From Sialis fuliginosa (lineage: Eukaryota > Arthropoda > Insecta > Megaloptera > Sialidae): a stretch of 64,000 bases of DNA. The DNA is taken from positions 26,259,001 to 26,323,000 of the forward strand of contig OY540813.1 in assembly GCA_961205875.1 (NCBI GenBank). Direction: 5' to 3'. How positions within the stretch are numbered: the first letter of the stretch is position 1; each line of letters opens with the position of its first letter. The position numbers were made by a program, and so were the translations under genes. Shown in pieces: positions 49,245-62,734 of the stretch. Under the pieces are notes generated by a model, which ran no database searches, was not told the origin of the DNA, and worked only from the letters and a program-made list of their open reading frames with translations.

Positions 49245-51157
49245 TATAAGAAAGTCCCGTGGTTCCCAAGGCAGATATTTTTTTTACCCGTATACCACTT
49301 CATTCAATTAAAAACTATAAGTATATATATAAGTATATATTTTCCAAATGTTTATTAACCTACGAAAATATAAAGTTTGCGAGTAAAACATCAAAACCTT
49401 AACTGTAACGATATTTCAAGAGTTGCTATTTTCGTTGCTGAAAATGGGATTTATATTTAAGACAACAGCGGGTGAAATTACATTAATTTATAACAGTTCA
49501 CTTTGAGCGTAGGCTTGATTAGGGTTGCTAGATGTTCCAATTTCAGTAGGGATGTTTTCTATCTCACTGAAATTTAAACTCACTGCTATTTCATAGTAAT
49601 ATTTATCCGGTTGTTAAAACATAGTGCAACAACCTATAATTTTAAACTTGAATGTTTACATTGGAGGAAGAAATTCACTTTCGTTTTGTATTTATCTTAT
49701 TATAACATTTGTACTGTGTACATGTTTTGCTGTCTTTATTAAATTATCTATTTCTTGTTAGAAGCTTAAGTGTGTAAATAATATAGAATATGTATAATGT
49801 ATAATTCGGTGTTAAGATATTTAATAAATTTCTATTGTATTTTAACATTTTGTAAACATAAGAATGAAAATTATGAAATCCATAAAATATAAAACTGTTA
49901 TTATTAATTTTATGTGTTAATAAATTTTTAATAATTACTCCATGGATAGCAAATTTCAATTAAATTTGTTTATTTCCAAATTGATTCAGTAATGACAAAC
50001 AAGATATAAATACTTATTAAAAAACATCTAAAAAAGCATAAAACAGAAACTTTGAAAGTTTACTCAAAACAAAAGATAACAAGAAAATTATAAAAGTTGA
50101 AATCATAAGAATAAATTTAAAATTTTAATTATATCAAAGGTGATTGAGTTCTGTTAATTAATTAAATCAATATTACCAATACACGGAAAAATGACTGTAT
50201 AATAAGACATCAATGAAGCATGTAAAAATTTTCCAATAATTGTTATAGTAAAAAATTAATTAGTAATCAAAATTAAAAAAGAAATAGTTACTTTTTAATT
50301 ACGTCAAAAATTCTGGAAAATAGTACCCTGAACATCCATGACAAATTTCATCAAAGTTAAGTGAATCGTATCAAAATCGGTGAATATTTGTACATTAAGC
50401 AACAATGAAAGACCCTTAATTATATTCACGATTAGTAGGGAAGGTCGGTAACCTTAAAAATCCATAAAATTATTACGATTTTTTTTTTATATACTTTGGA
50501 TTATTTTTTTTAGTTAAAGATTGCGACTGGAATCGATGGTGACGTAACTATGAGGTTTAAATTCTTCCTCCTGTAGAGTATAGGTTTAGTTAAGAAGAGA
50601 GGTTTAGGGAAGTGAACTGTCAGATAAACTTTAAAGTGTATAACAAAATGAAAGCAGTGCATAGAATTTTTTTCCATATACATAACTTAAACGTAATATC
50701 TAATGATCAACAAAATGTGCTTGAACGAGAAAAAAACTTGAAGATAACTGAAATATATCATAAGTTTGCTGAAACACGATGATTTATTTAGTTGTAAAGT
50801 AACATTAGCACAGATACAGCAGTGTTACAGAATAGGTCAGAACCTTGTCAAAGTTTTTAAACTCATGTACTTATTGATGAATGGATTCCATGTACAAAAA
50901 TATACACCACACAAGGCCCCGTGCATCCGACTAACATTATTCTTACAGTGTCATTGTTCAGACTTTCCAAACTTTGCACTGTTATAAATGATGATGTTTA
51001 TTTGTTTTGGATTTCGTAAGTAATTGATAGATTTTAAATGCGAGCGAAAGTTATGAATAATTTAAAAGCTATTTTTAAATTTTTGTATTTCTTAGTAAGT
51101 TAGTTATAGTTTATATCAAAAAATTGATAAAAAAAAACATTTAACATTACGAATTAA
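49245..51157. other. No gene recognised
   Basis: AT-rich DNA. A CAAAATCGGTGAATATTTG motif near 50373 is typical of dispersed insect repeats. Short frames such as 50766-50987 are not recognisable. Confidence 0.4.
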
Positions 51158-51821
51158 TATACCGCGTGGTCTATTTAAATTGAGACATCTTAAACACTAA
51201 GGATTTTCATGGAAAATGTTTGGTACAAAAGTTTCAGGATTAAGAGGAGAAAAACCAACGGAGGTGAAATTGATGACCTTGAGTGGAGGTCATTTTGAGG
51301 TTAACTCCAATTCTTTAAATGGAAAACTATTTCTTTTTTTCATATCGTATTTTTCAGGAAAAAATAAACAACTTTTGTCTGAAAAGTTTCCTTAAAAAAA
51401 CTGGATTTAAAAGGATTTTTTTAATTAAAAAATTCTGAAATTATTAATTATTATTACTTATACATGTATAAGAAACAATTTAAATTTAAAGCAAGGAAAT
51501 TTTTTAAATTTTATAATTTTTAATGGATTTTTTTAATACAAATTTTTAATAAAAAAATAGATTAAAATTTAAGTTTTCGAAAAAATGTTTAAGACGAAAG
51601 TTGTTTCTTATTTATATTAAGTACGAATATGCACAAAAAGAAATAGGTTTCTAATTAAAGAAATTAATTTGACCACAAAATGGCCTTGAAACGCAAGATC
51701 AAAAATTTTACGTCCATTAATTTTCCCCTTTTTAATCCTGAAACTTTTGTACCAAATATTTTCCGTTAAAATCCTTAGTTTTTGCTTTACTTGTCTCAAT
51801 TTAAATAGACCACCCGCTATA
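51158..51821. mobile_element. Inverted-repeat element with GTGGTCTATTTAAATTGAGAC ends
   Basis: The left arm from 51158 (TATACCGCGTGGTCTATTTA) and the right arm, reverse-complemented from 51821 (TATAGCGGGTGGTCTATTTA), stay similar for about 105 bp through AAATTGAGAC, CTAAGGATTTT and TTTGGTACAAAAGTTTCAGG. The TATA at each tip is compatible with a TA target. No transposase. The 97-codon minus frame inside is unrecognisable. Confidence 0.7.
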
Positions 51822-53534
51822 AAATGATGAGCTATTGGACGATTTAAGTATTGACAGTAAATCGGTATTAACTCTATTACGGTAGATATTGTTATTTTTG
51901 CATTCTTCATAATATTGAATTAAACTTAAATCCTTTTACTGTATCTGTCGATTGTATTATATCAGCGTTTCTAAAATTTGCCACCGTCAAAATCGCTTAC
52001 AACAGATTCCAAAATATTTAGACAAACATTATTGGTTATCTTTTTCTAGGGCGGAACTTATATAAGTATTTACATCATTTAAAAAAAACATACAGATATA
52101 CTTTCATTTCATTAATTAATTTTATATCAAGTTAGTAAGTTATAGTGAAATATTAAAATTCAGAATATCTAATATTTATTGCCACAAAATTTACTTATAC
52201 GATTTTCATTACATAATAATTTAATCTCACAAATATATATGAATACTATAATCGAAGAGTTCTTCTATATCTAGCAAATTAGTTTCAAAATAGCTACATT
52301 TGTTTGGTACATGGAGAAATGATTGAAATATTATAATAATCAAATGGGAGGAGCCTACTAAGTTTGTGATAAGCGAATTTGAATGAAAACATCTGCATGC
52401 GACTCTAAATCTATTTTATTCGGGGTTTACAAACTGAATTATAATATTCAAAATCAATACAAAGAATACCCCCAATCTCATATCCCAATAAATCTATGTC
52501 CAATACACACAAGGGGAATAAAAAACCATGTTACCTATTCAATCATGATATTTTATTGTCTAAACTAACTACCACCAACTCTGGAACGCCTTCATCATCC
52601 GAAACCACAAGCGCACTGTACTTCAGTTCTCTACAAGTTTGCTGAATTATAACCCGAGAGCATTGGATATTCCGCACAAGAAAGTTTTAAAACGAAACTT
52701 ACTCGCCGCGATTTTTTTTCTAAAAAAAAAACTGTTATAAAAACAGGTGTCTCGCGTATTTTTTATATTTCAAAAGTTGTTGAATTTTTTTCATAGTTTA
52801 AAATGCATGCATTGAAAAACCAATCTAGTTTTTTAATTAATTGTTAGTTGAAAATATTTGGTTAAAAATACTATAGGAAGAAATAAATTTTATATTTGTT
52901 AAAATTCTTGGCTTATTTTGTTAATGTATAACAGCAATGCTGGATTTAGGGAGGGAGACTGGGCGACTGCTCGGGGTGCCAGTTCAGAAGAGGCGGCGGA
53001 CGGCCACATGGATAGAAAAAAACTGAATATAACTCAAAGGGCCCACTGGTCTAAATAATCATTGGTTGATACTGAAAATCACAACACGTATATTACTAAA
53101 CAAGGTATCAAATTTAAGTAAGATAATATAATATACAGTATTGTTTATGATAAATACACTATAATAGTAATGTATTGGTGCTTTTATTTCGAGTAGTAGG
53201 CATTATATTATCTGTAAAAAAGTATATCATCTTCTCTATTGTGAATACGTCTAGATGCTGTTTGTGATTTATCATATTTATACTTTGACAGTAGAAATGT
53301 AAAATTAAATTCGATCAAGAAGAACGTATGATATACAAACAATTTAAAATAAACGATCTTACGAAGATTTGTAAAAAATATTGTTTTTTATAATATAATG
53401 TAGGACTCTACGCCTCTACCATTTAAGAAACGCCATATAAAATAGTGGTATATTAATTTAAGATAATAATCTATGTAAAAATCGTACATATATTGTTTTA
53501 ATTATTTTTAGTAATTAAAATAGAATTTTTTGAA
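51822..53534. other. No gene; one hAT-like end
   Basis: CAGCAATGCTGGATTTAGGG at 52932 followed by GGGCGACTGCTCGGGGTGCC resembles the GC-rich end of hAT MITEs (compare 42734). No right end was found. The rest is AT-rich and unassigned. Confidence 0.4.
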
Positions 53535-54093
53535 AATTTCGTGAATTCCGGCGGTTCCAGTTCCGGTATACCCCTAATTATAAACAAATTAAATTTGGTA
53601 AATTAACAAATAGGTAAGTTTAATAATTAGGGTCTATCCACACTATCGTTCCGGTTCCGGTCCGGTCTCTCTCCAGTTAAATATTCAGTATAGTAAATAC
53701 TGTATGGGAGCGTGACTACACCAAGTATGAATGCTTTCATTGTTTATTGTTTATTTATATTTGATTGAATCGAGACCGGACCGAGAACTGATCGGAACCG
53801 GCACGATAGTCTGGATTGACCCTTAAGGTCAGTTTATCAATGTTAAAAATACAACCGTACTTATGCCGAGCAAAATGATTGTTTCCATTAAAATTTTTGT
53901 TAATAAATTGTTGTTGTATCATAATTATTATATTTATGTTTAATTTTATAAACAAAAAAAGTATATTATTTATGAATTTCTTAATAGAGATTAATAATAA
54001 AATTTAAAAGCTCCAGCAAAATCAGGGCGGAATTTACCGGTTCCGGCCGGAACCGGAACTGGATAAAATCGTGAATTCCGGCACACCCCTAAA
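53535..54093. repeat. Two same-orientation hAT-like right ends around a Harbinger MITE
   Basis: GTGAATTCCGGCGG..CCGGTATACCCCTAA (to about 53576) and GTGAATTCCGGCACACCCCTA (to about 54093) are direct repeats. Reverse-complemented, both start TAGGGGTRTRCCGG, a hAT-like terminus. The second has an inner palindromic TTCCGGCCGGAA. Their left ends are not visible. Confidence 0.4.
53630..53822. mobile_element. PIF/Harbinger-like MITE, 193 bp, TTA target duplication
   Basis: The left end is GGGTCTATCCACACTATCGT. The right end, reverse-complemented, is GGGTCAATCCAGACTATCGT. The match continues through CCGGTTCCG and CCGGTCTC. TTA lies at 53627-53629 and 53823-53825. GGG ends with a TWA duplication fit PIF/Harbinger (Tourist-type) MITEs. 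Confidence 0.75.
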
Positions 54094-54690
54094 AATTACT
54101 GAATTTCTTGAATCAGACTTATGCTGAATAGTTATCTGATATAATCATCCGATAATTATCTTGATTTAAACTATGTAGAAGGAGTTGATAAACTCTCGCT
54201 AGGAAAGTTTATTTTGAGATCATATGATTTTGTCCACTCACCCCTTCAAAAACAAATGTATCATTCGTATTTTACTGAAGAGGTGAAACTAAAAATCGAT
54301 TAACTTAATTTAAGTTTAAAATTATTCTGAACAATTATAATTGTATAATCATAATGGTACATATACATATATGTACTTTTGTCTTTAATTTAGAAAATAT
54401 ACAAATCATTTAAATATAAAATATACAAAATATTTTCAAGAATATATCTTTGAAATGAACTTGGCAAGTTTTAAAAGAGCAGCATCAAAAGGCTTGAGTT
54501 GATTAGCGCTACATTTTACAAACTATAACTCTTATCCACTGCCGAATATCTTTGTGGTATTATTGAGATAAGCTCGCAGGAAAACGATATTATATGAAAA
54601 GCTTCGCAGCTTAACGGAATTTAATTCAAGCAAAAGTGGTATTGTGTATTTACACAGATGGCGTCTGACTTTGAATAGACAGATCTTTAA

Positions 54691-54835
54691 CACGTTTCAT
54701 CCGGATTCAAACTTGAACACCAAACTGAACGCGAGAAAATTATAAGATTCAAGTTAACTAAATATACAAGTGGCATATAGACATTGTAAGTACAAAGTCA
54801 GAAAAAGGATAGTGATTTCATCCGCATTGAGTGTG
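54691..54835. mobile_element. Mini piggyBac-like MITE, TTAA flanks
   Basis: TTAA precedes CACGTTTCATCCGGATTCAA and follows the right end, whose reverse complement is CACACTCAATGCGGATGAAA. Ends starting CAC next to TTAA, with a nearby CGGAT, also appear in the larger element at 46029-46639, so the two may be related. Length 145 bp. Confidence 0.55.
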
Positions 54836-57800
54836 TTAATTAAGTATAATCTCGCAAATAATAGCGCCACTTAGATGCGTATTTGTTGAAGAAAGGTGAG
54901 ACCAAGATAAAGCCCAGTGACAATTGATAAGTTTTCGGTAGAAAGTTTTTTTTAAAAGAAATTCGTTTATTCCGTTTTGAATTTACGTTTATATATTTAC
55001 CGTTTTAAATGTTAACTGAAGTATCTGCTTGACGTGCAGATAAAAATATTGTTAAAACTTTTCATGAAGAAACTTTTAGTTTGCCATTGTATTTTGTTTT
55101 GATAAATTTTTATTTACATAAAAAAGTTCATTTCAGGACACAAGTATGTAAATTTTAAATACAACAAAACTAAAAGTAATATTTGTTAAGAAAGATAATT
55201 AAAACTAATTTATTTTAAACAGTATTAAACTATAGTGTCTTAATTCAACGTTATTTACTTATAAAGTTTAAGAAATTTAACCTTAGTAAATTCTAAAATG
55301 TTTTACATAGAATTTCTGCTACCAAGGCTTTTAGCTTTAAAACATTCTTCTAGTATTGGTTGGATGACCTGTAAAAGTTTTCAAATAAAGACTTACATTT
55401 TGAAAGTTTACAAATTCGAAAGTAAAATATTATCAAACTACTAAACTACTATCAAACTTTGTGAAAGAACAGAGGATAAGACGGAAATGAAATACCTACT
55501 GTGTTTGACGTTAAGTGACGTAAATGGAATATTTAAATGAAATATGATTTCTAGAAAAATAGAATACACGGAAATATAAAAGTATATTTTCTAAAATTAA
55601 AATTTATTCAATTAATATTTTCCAACTGATACCTATTTTCGTGTATTCTATTTTAATACGTAAATTTAATAATCAAGAAATTGTAAACATAAACAATGTT
55701 TTTCATACGTATTTTTGGGCGCTAAAACAAATTTGGCAATAAAAAAGCTCACTGATCTCCAAAAAAATTTGCTATCGTAAAAAACAGTAACAAAATAAAA
55801 GATTTATATTAATTTTCAACGAACCATGATCAAATCTAATGAATGATTTTTGTAGAGCAGATCTTCTTCAATTTTCTTTTTTGAAGCGCTGTGAACTTTA
55901 AACGTGTATAACTAACAATAAAAAAAATATCATAAAAAAATCTAAGCACAGATTTGGAAAGCTGAAAGTCTTTTCTCCATTACTCGACCAAATTGATCAA
56001 ACAGATTTTTCTATAAAAATAAAAAGGAACGTAGGCGGATTTCCAGCAAAAAATAAGTTCATAAAAAAATATTGTTTAATGGTATTGTGTAAATCCCTTT
56101 AAATAATATCTTATTCTTCTGTATATAAATCACTTGAACAAAAGACATTTTATGCAAAAATCAAGATTTTTTCTAAAACAAAAGAAATATAAGTGGACAA
56201 AAGATCGGGTCTGCTGCGACAATAAAATTACTGTTTGAAAAGCGAAAATCGAGACAGCAACAACAAGAAGGATGGTATTAAACGAAGTTCCGCAAACATT
56301 TTAATAGTTTAGGGGCATGCAGGAATTATCTCTTCGTACAACAATCCAAACTGGGCGAAAAGCGGTCTGGGACTGCTGCAGTGTGATGATAACATAAACT
56401 TGAGTCTAGTCTTTGAGCGCCCACACAACTAAATATATATAATACTTTAACATAAATTCATATAAAATGTATCTGTAATTCTATTTGATAATTAACAAGA
56501 TCTTTAAGAGATTGTATTAATATGTATTATTTCTATTAAAAAACGCAGTTTTATCTTCTCGCTCGTAAAGAATGGGAGATATATGTATTCTCTTTAAAAT
56601 ACATACTGAAAAACACTTTTTTCTACGTTTTGAATCTGATATTTCGGATATATTTTAAGGGACCATTCCAGTATGATGGGTATAAAAATTGCTGATTTTC
56701 ATGATTTTTTTGAATAAAATTCAATAATCGAGCTGATTTTTTTCCGTTTATTCAAATGATATGTTGTATATAAAAATATTTTCTAATGTTTTACTTTTAT
56801 TTTTTATCTAATTTTTTGTCACTGCAAAATGATACCTAAAAAAGCGCCTGGTGGTGGAGGGTCCTACTCCTCCAAAAATTGTCTGAATAAAAAAAAAAAG
56901 ATGACTTATCAGTATGAAAAACTGTAGAGGCGTACAATTATGGCCATTTCAAAATTAAGTGTCAAATTGGGCATTTTTTCGACAGTTTTAAAATTTTCAA
57001 ATAAAAAAACCTTTCATACGTCGTTAAGGAATGCCGTGAAGAATGATGTAGCAAATTGTGATACGGATAACTTGAAACTCTTCGTTTAAAATCTTCCACC
57101 GTTTTGAAAAAACGATTTAAAGTTAGCTGGTCGATCCTTTTTTCTAAGAAAGATTGTAGCGACCGGAATAATTGGAATGTCGCGACCAAAATTTAACAGC
57201 ATATTTATGAAAATGCAGAAAAAAGGGTTTAACGAGAAACTGAAAAATAACTACCATGGGGTTTACTTCTTTCAAATGTTCACCTTAATCAGAAATTGTA
57301 ACATTATTACAATATGGTCATTCTTTACAGAACAAATGCATACATAAATACATATCGTTACTTGTTGATTTTATAAAACCGGTTCAGTAAACACCAATTA
57401 ACACGTTTTGTATTACTAATTAATGCTTGTTTGTAATTTATATTATAACGTTGCATCATTCGTGTCTGTATGTGTGTTGTGAATCCGATAATGCCATTAA
57501 TGGAAAACCATGAATTTAAAATATACGTAAGATTAAATGTGATAATTGAATAAAATATTTGACGTTGTTTTATGTGAAATTAATTATTAATGGATGAGTT
57601 CGTTATGTATGTTTTCAATTATAGGAATTAATAAATTATTGTTATGTTTGATAGATGTGCTCTCACTAATCTTTTTTTGTTAGGAATTTTTTGTAGGTTA
57701 AATAAAAAATATGATTGTAATGCATTAGGCATATTCAGGATATTATTATCGGCTATTTTATATAAATTTTAACAATAGATCCCCATAAATGACATCAAAA

Positions 57801-58811
57801 CGATTAGATTTTCCTTAACACATCTCACTAGCCTATAGTCAATGTGGTGGTTACTGATTCGTGTTTTCTGTGTTATGGTATATTATAAAGAAAATACAAA
57901 ATACGTACAATTTAATTGATGGAATGATTTAGCGCACTTTTCCTACTTGTAAACAGCTGTAACCCGAATATTTAAAAATGAATTTTCACCGGTTTGGTTC
58001 TATTTTTAGTTTTTTATTACCATTTCAGTTTTAGTTTGTGGTTCAGTAAAAAGACTAGTTCAGTTCAGTTTCGGATCATCAGAAATATCTACTGTTTACA
58101 AGAACTGTAAGTTTAAATTTTCATGATTTTTTTATTCCTCAATATATGTATGAAACCAAATAAATTTTATTTTATTTTTTATATATATTATATGTTTTAC
58201 ATGTATAATATATTTGTATGATATACAGCTCTTGACATAAATTACTGTCGACAACACATGTCGTTTTATTTTATAGCATATAAATATTCAAATATATTTA
58301 AATATAATTTTTATGCCTAAGGATGTGACAAAACAAATTTTGTATGAAAAAAGACCTTATTGATATCAATTTATTTTAACATTTAAAATTAATGATGTGT
58401 TTAAAAAATTCTTTTTATTTTGAACTTAATTATGCTAACAAATACATTTAAAATATTGAGTATTAATTATAATTATTTCTAGAAATTTAATGAATCTTAG
58501 ATCGAATTAATAAATTAATCATCAAGGGAACAGCAAATGCTTCAATTGTAGAAAATTGAGTGATTATAATCAGTTGTTTTTTCGCTTGAAATGAAAAAGA
58601 AATTTAAGTTAATTAGTTCTTTTAAAAAGTTAAATTGTGTTCTTGGTAATCATTGTTATAATAAACTCTTCAAATATAAATATATTATATTCCTATTACA
58701 ATTTACAATTATTATTATAATTATAGTATATATACTGTAGTTGTTAATGAGTATACCTATAAATAAGAAGATTAGTGCCTTTCGTTTCAACAAAGTATCT
58801 TTGATTGATTG
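54836..58811. other. No gene recognised
   Basis: AT-rich sequence with one small hairpin element (55556-55654). Frames such as the 75-codon minus frame at 56962-57189 are unrecognisable. At 57980-58080 a region rich in TTTGGTTC, GGTTCAG and GTTCAGTTCAG recalls the reverse complement of the AACCGAACC patch at 6788. Confidence 0.4.
55556..55654. repeat. 99-bp hairpin with AAAATAGAATACACG ends
   Basis: AAAATAGAATACACGGAAAT at the left and the reverse complement AAAATAGAATACACGAAAAT at the right. No clear target duplication. Probably a tiny MITE. Confidence 0.5.
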
Positions 58812-58912
58812 GGACTCGTGACTGTCTATTGCCCTGATCTCCCAAAAGCACCTCCCAGTCCCTCATTCATGTCTGGTTTTGGTATTGTTTTTGTATGAAT
58901 AACTGGCTTTTT
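58812..58912. repeat. Dispersed repeat, copy 2 (pairs with 47241-47340)
   Basis: Shares CTCGTGACTGT, TGCCCTGAT, CACCTCCCAGTCC and AATAACTGGCT with the first copy in the same orientation. The flanking sequence to about 59060 includes a CTCATCAAAATCAGTTCACT motif of dispersed insect repeats. Confidence 0.45.
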
Positions 58913-61900
58913 ATTTCCATATAAAAGCCAATAATAAGAAACAAAATTTTCTCTGCAGCTTCGCCTGCGTTTATTTTAAAATCAATGGAAACTCGGGCTA
59001 ATACAAGCCTATCATAAACCAACTATCATATAGCATTAAACAATCAATGGTCTAAGACTTTCAGTGAAAATCTCATCAAAATCAGTTCACTCGTCATTTC
59101 AAGTGAATATACAAAAATATTTAACTATCAAAATGGATAACATAGTCTCGTATAATAATATCAGTCCCAAAAATAAATGCGTTTTGCAAACAGAGCCTGC
59201 AAATGTTATATTAGCATTAAAAAAATATAATATTCCAATTACCAAGTTGTTATATTTTTCAATATACTTTATCTTTATATTCGAAAATATGATTTCAGTA
59301 AATTCTAACGACATTTCCGACATAACCAAATGCATGTGTTTGAAGATATAATAAAATTTCGACTGTAAAGAAAACAATTTTATTTCATCATACAAACAAT
59401 TGAATACATGCAGTGATATCAAATAGATAAATAGAACACATATGTAATAGTTACTATATTTTCTAGTAACGGTATTGTTTCGACTTCGTAGTAATATTTA
59501 TTCAAGCATTTTATTTTTATATCGAAATTGTCAGTGTTGGCAACATTCATTTCAAGCTGGGTTACCCGACGTAGTCCTCTGGAAATCGGAATGTGACCTT
59601 ACCTATAAGATTTGAACGATTTTTTTTCTCCGGCATCCATTACACTTCATTTGTTACTTTTTAATAAACTTCATCGGTGAGAGCAAAATCTATGTCTATG
59701 TTAATTAAAAAAAAAATTAAGACAACCGCTACATTTGCACAATTAGTGAGCGATCAACCCCCAACTTGAATTATTAAAAATTTTGAAAAACGTATAAGGA
59801 CAGTAAACAATTAAATTGGTTAAAACAATTGATCGCGCTAGAATTTTTTAATTCTGATCATTTCAATGATTTTTTTCGAATTTTTCTTTGGAATTCTTTT
59901 AGTGATAAGGATGGGAGACAGCATTTTTTCATGAAAAATGTTTTTAAAAAATCACATCATTTGATACCCTTCACGATGCCCTTGAATTTGTTTTCCATTT
60001 CCCAATTTATTTTCTGAAATTTACCCCTAGAATCATAATTCAACTTTTTATACTTCACATCTATAATTGGACCACGCTAAATTTCAAATTATTACGTCTA
60101 ATAGTTTCAGAGAAAACCGCCTGTAACAGACGGATGGACGGACGGACACCGCAGTAATTCCATAATTATTTCGTTTGGTTTGAAACACTTAAAACGTATA
60201 TTGCGAGTTATGTATCTATTTAAGATATACTTGTATTTTGATCTGTGAGATGATTGTAAAAAACATTTATTATTAATTGATTTTATAATTTAAAACTATG
60301 AGTAGGTACCTATGTTTATCAATGAACAAATGATACATCGCTGTCATTTTATGTACTGAGGTGATTGGGCCCTCATTTAATTGGGCGCCTTTTACAATCG
60401 AGCATCGCTGACGCCCACACATCACCAGTGGGGGGAATATTGACACGTCTGTGTGCATTGTGAGCGATATTAATAATTTATGTTTATAATAATTGTAAAC
60501 AATAACAAGCTACCTCATTACGAAGTACTTTAACCAAAAAAATGCCCAAGTATAAGAAGTTGACGACAATATTTTATAACCAGGCAACTTCGATAATTGG
60601 ACACTAGCGTACAAAACAAATGCCTAATTACCGTGACCCCACTGTAATAGATCTTATTTAATTCCTTGTCATTATCTGGAAATTTAAAATAAAATTAGAA
60701 TTCTTGTAGAGAACTATTTTTATTGAATATAACTAACATTATTTTAAGTCTTGGGCAGAAAGAGCTTTTAATAATAAAAAGATATGTGTAAATGTATCCT
60801 TGCTTGTATAAAATAAGAGCCAAGTATATATTTAACAGTTCATCTACAAACCGCAGACGATATGAGTGCAGTACATGAGAAATATTAGTCTGCAGTTTGG
60901 ATGGCATTTTTATTTGAGCAGTTTCTGCGCGTCATACAATATGAAAGAGTTATGTAACTATGTACACACTCCGAGGCGATTGCCAAATCACGGACCACTG
61001 CGATCGTTCAGCCGCGCAAATGGCGTAGAATGTACCAAAAGATAAACTTTATCGGTACATTTGTGTTCCGCTTTAAACAATGCACACAAGAATTCCAGAT
61101 AAAACAAGTCTACACGATCGTGTATTGTTTTAGATATTTTATACATACTGGATTACTTCTTTTTTAGACAAAAACAAATGCGCTTTATTATTGAGATTTC
61201 ACATAATTTTACTTGCAGATCATATGAAATCATATATAAGTACATTGTTTCAAAACTTGTATAAATAACATATAAGAAACATTTCTTTATCCTTTAAATT
61301 ACGAATGGCATTTGGCAGGGGGATTTTTATTATTTATTGATTAAAGAACGTCCATTTGCAAACAAAATTCATTTGTAATTTTAATTTAAGTATATATATA
61401 CCTATCCATATTATAAAATGCCAACGGACGTCTATGGAATGTATACATTGAATATTACATTAGAGAAAAATGGCCGTCATCAAGTTTGGTAACATGTTCG
61501 TATAATGAACTTGGTGGTTTCTTCTATATCCATAAATTCTCCTAATCTAAGATTTAAGCAATGATTTAAATAAGCAGGTTTCTACGGTAAATTTGTTTTT
61601 CACCTAAAAGGACCACATTGTTGCCAATTCTATTTGTGATAAAATATTTCAATCGTTAAAAGACATTATGAATAACTATTAGTTGATGTTGATGAGGACT
61701 CATTTCTTTTCCGACAGCTCAGTTGTGTTAATTTATTAGGTTCATATTTGTGTATTTTTGTTCTTTGGTAGGGTTATTTCACACGGATACAAGATAAAAT
61801 GGGATGTTGCATTTGGACCGATCATAGTAGCTGGATACAATCATGATGGTAACGATTGTGGGAATTTTTCGAGAGGTCACTGTGATTAAATATACTCAAA

Positions 61901-62198
61901 AAGTATCTTCCCATAAAAAAATCATACTGAACCCCCATTCGTTAAATAGTATTTCAAAGCTTCCGTTATTTAAAGTTTATAAAACAAAAATAAAAACAAA
62001 ACATAAAATAAAACAGACGTATATTATAAACGCTAACTATACTGAATAAATATGACTAGATGTAAAAAGGATCGAGGGTATCTTCGATATTTCTACATAT
62101 GTGATGATTGGTAGCAAGCTTGAGATATTCTTTATTTTAAAATTTGTATTATACATATTTTATTTATAATAGGGTCAGTCCATATATATGTATGTACC
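58913..62198. other. No gene recognised
   Basis: AT-rich. GC-richer unique patches at 60340-60450 and 60960-61080 have no recognisable frame. GACGGATGGACGGACGGACA at 60128 marks another dispersed repeat of the GACA/GACG type. Confidence 0.4.
61683..61850 (+). repeat. Dispersed repeat, copy 2 (pairs with 27694-27885)
   Basis: GTTGATGTTGATGAGGACTC, CGACAGCTCAGTTGTG and GGGATGT..GGACCGATCATAG match the first copy in order and orientation. Confidence 0.4.
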
Positions 62199-62734
62199 TA
62201 CCGGATGTAGAAATTTATTATTATACAGGATAATTTACAACTAGTGTAAAAAAAATTAATAGTAGATCGAGGATGTATTTCTAAGCATTCCTGTGTCCGG
62301 AAATTCTTCGTGAAAGAGCTACAGTCTTTTACTCAAAATTAGTGTTTATTTTATATCTAGAGAACCCACAATGGTACAGTTATGAAATTCTATACAGGGT
62401 TTGGTATTAATAAGTGTTATCGATTTCCAGTGTATGGAGCTAGTGGGCCCGCTGATTTTTATCAAGTATTTTTTTGTTCTTGAATTTTTCCTGAGTTGGG
62501 TTCTTGTAGAATATTATATGATACAAAATACACAAAAATATGCTTTGTTCATTTGTCATAAGATCAACCGTTTTCGAAAAATATCGAAAAAAGAAAGGAC
62601 TGCAAAATTTTACTTGAAATTTTACATGAAAAATATATTTATAAAGTCGCATTATTAATAGGGGAACAAATATTGAGATATATCTCAGATAATATTAAAA
62701 TTTCTATGTGCCGTTGTGAACTTCTACATCCGGT
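62199..62734. repeat. Possible inverted-repeat element with TACCGGATGTAGAA ends
   Basis: TACCGGATGTAGAAATT at the left and the reverse complement TACCGGATGTAGAAGTT at the right, with little further symmetry. The borders and class are uncertain. Confidence 0.4.
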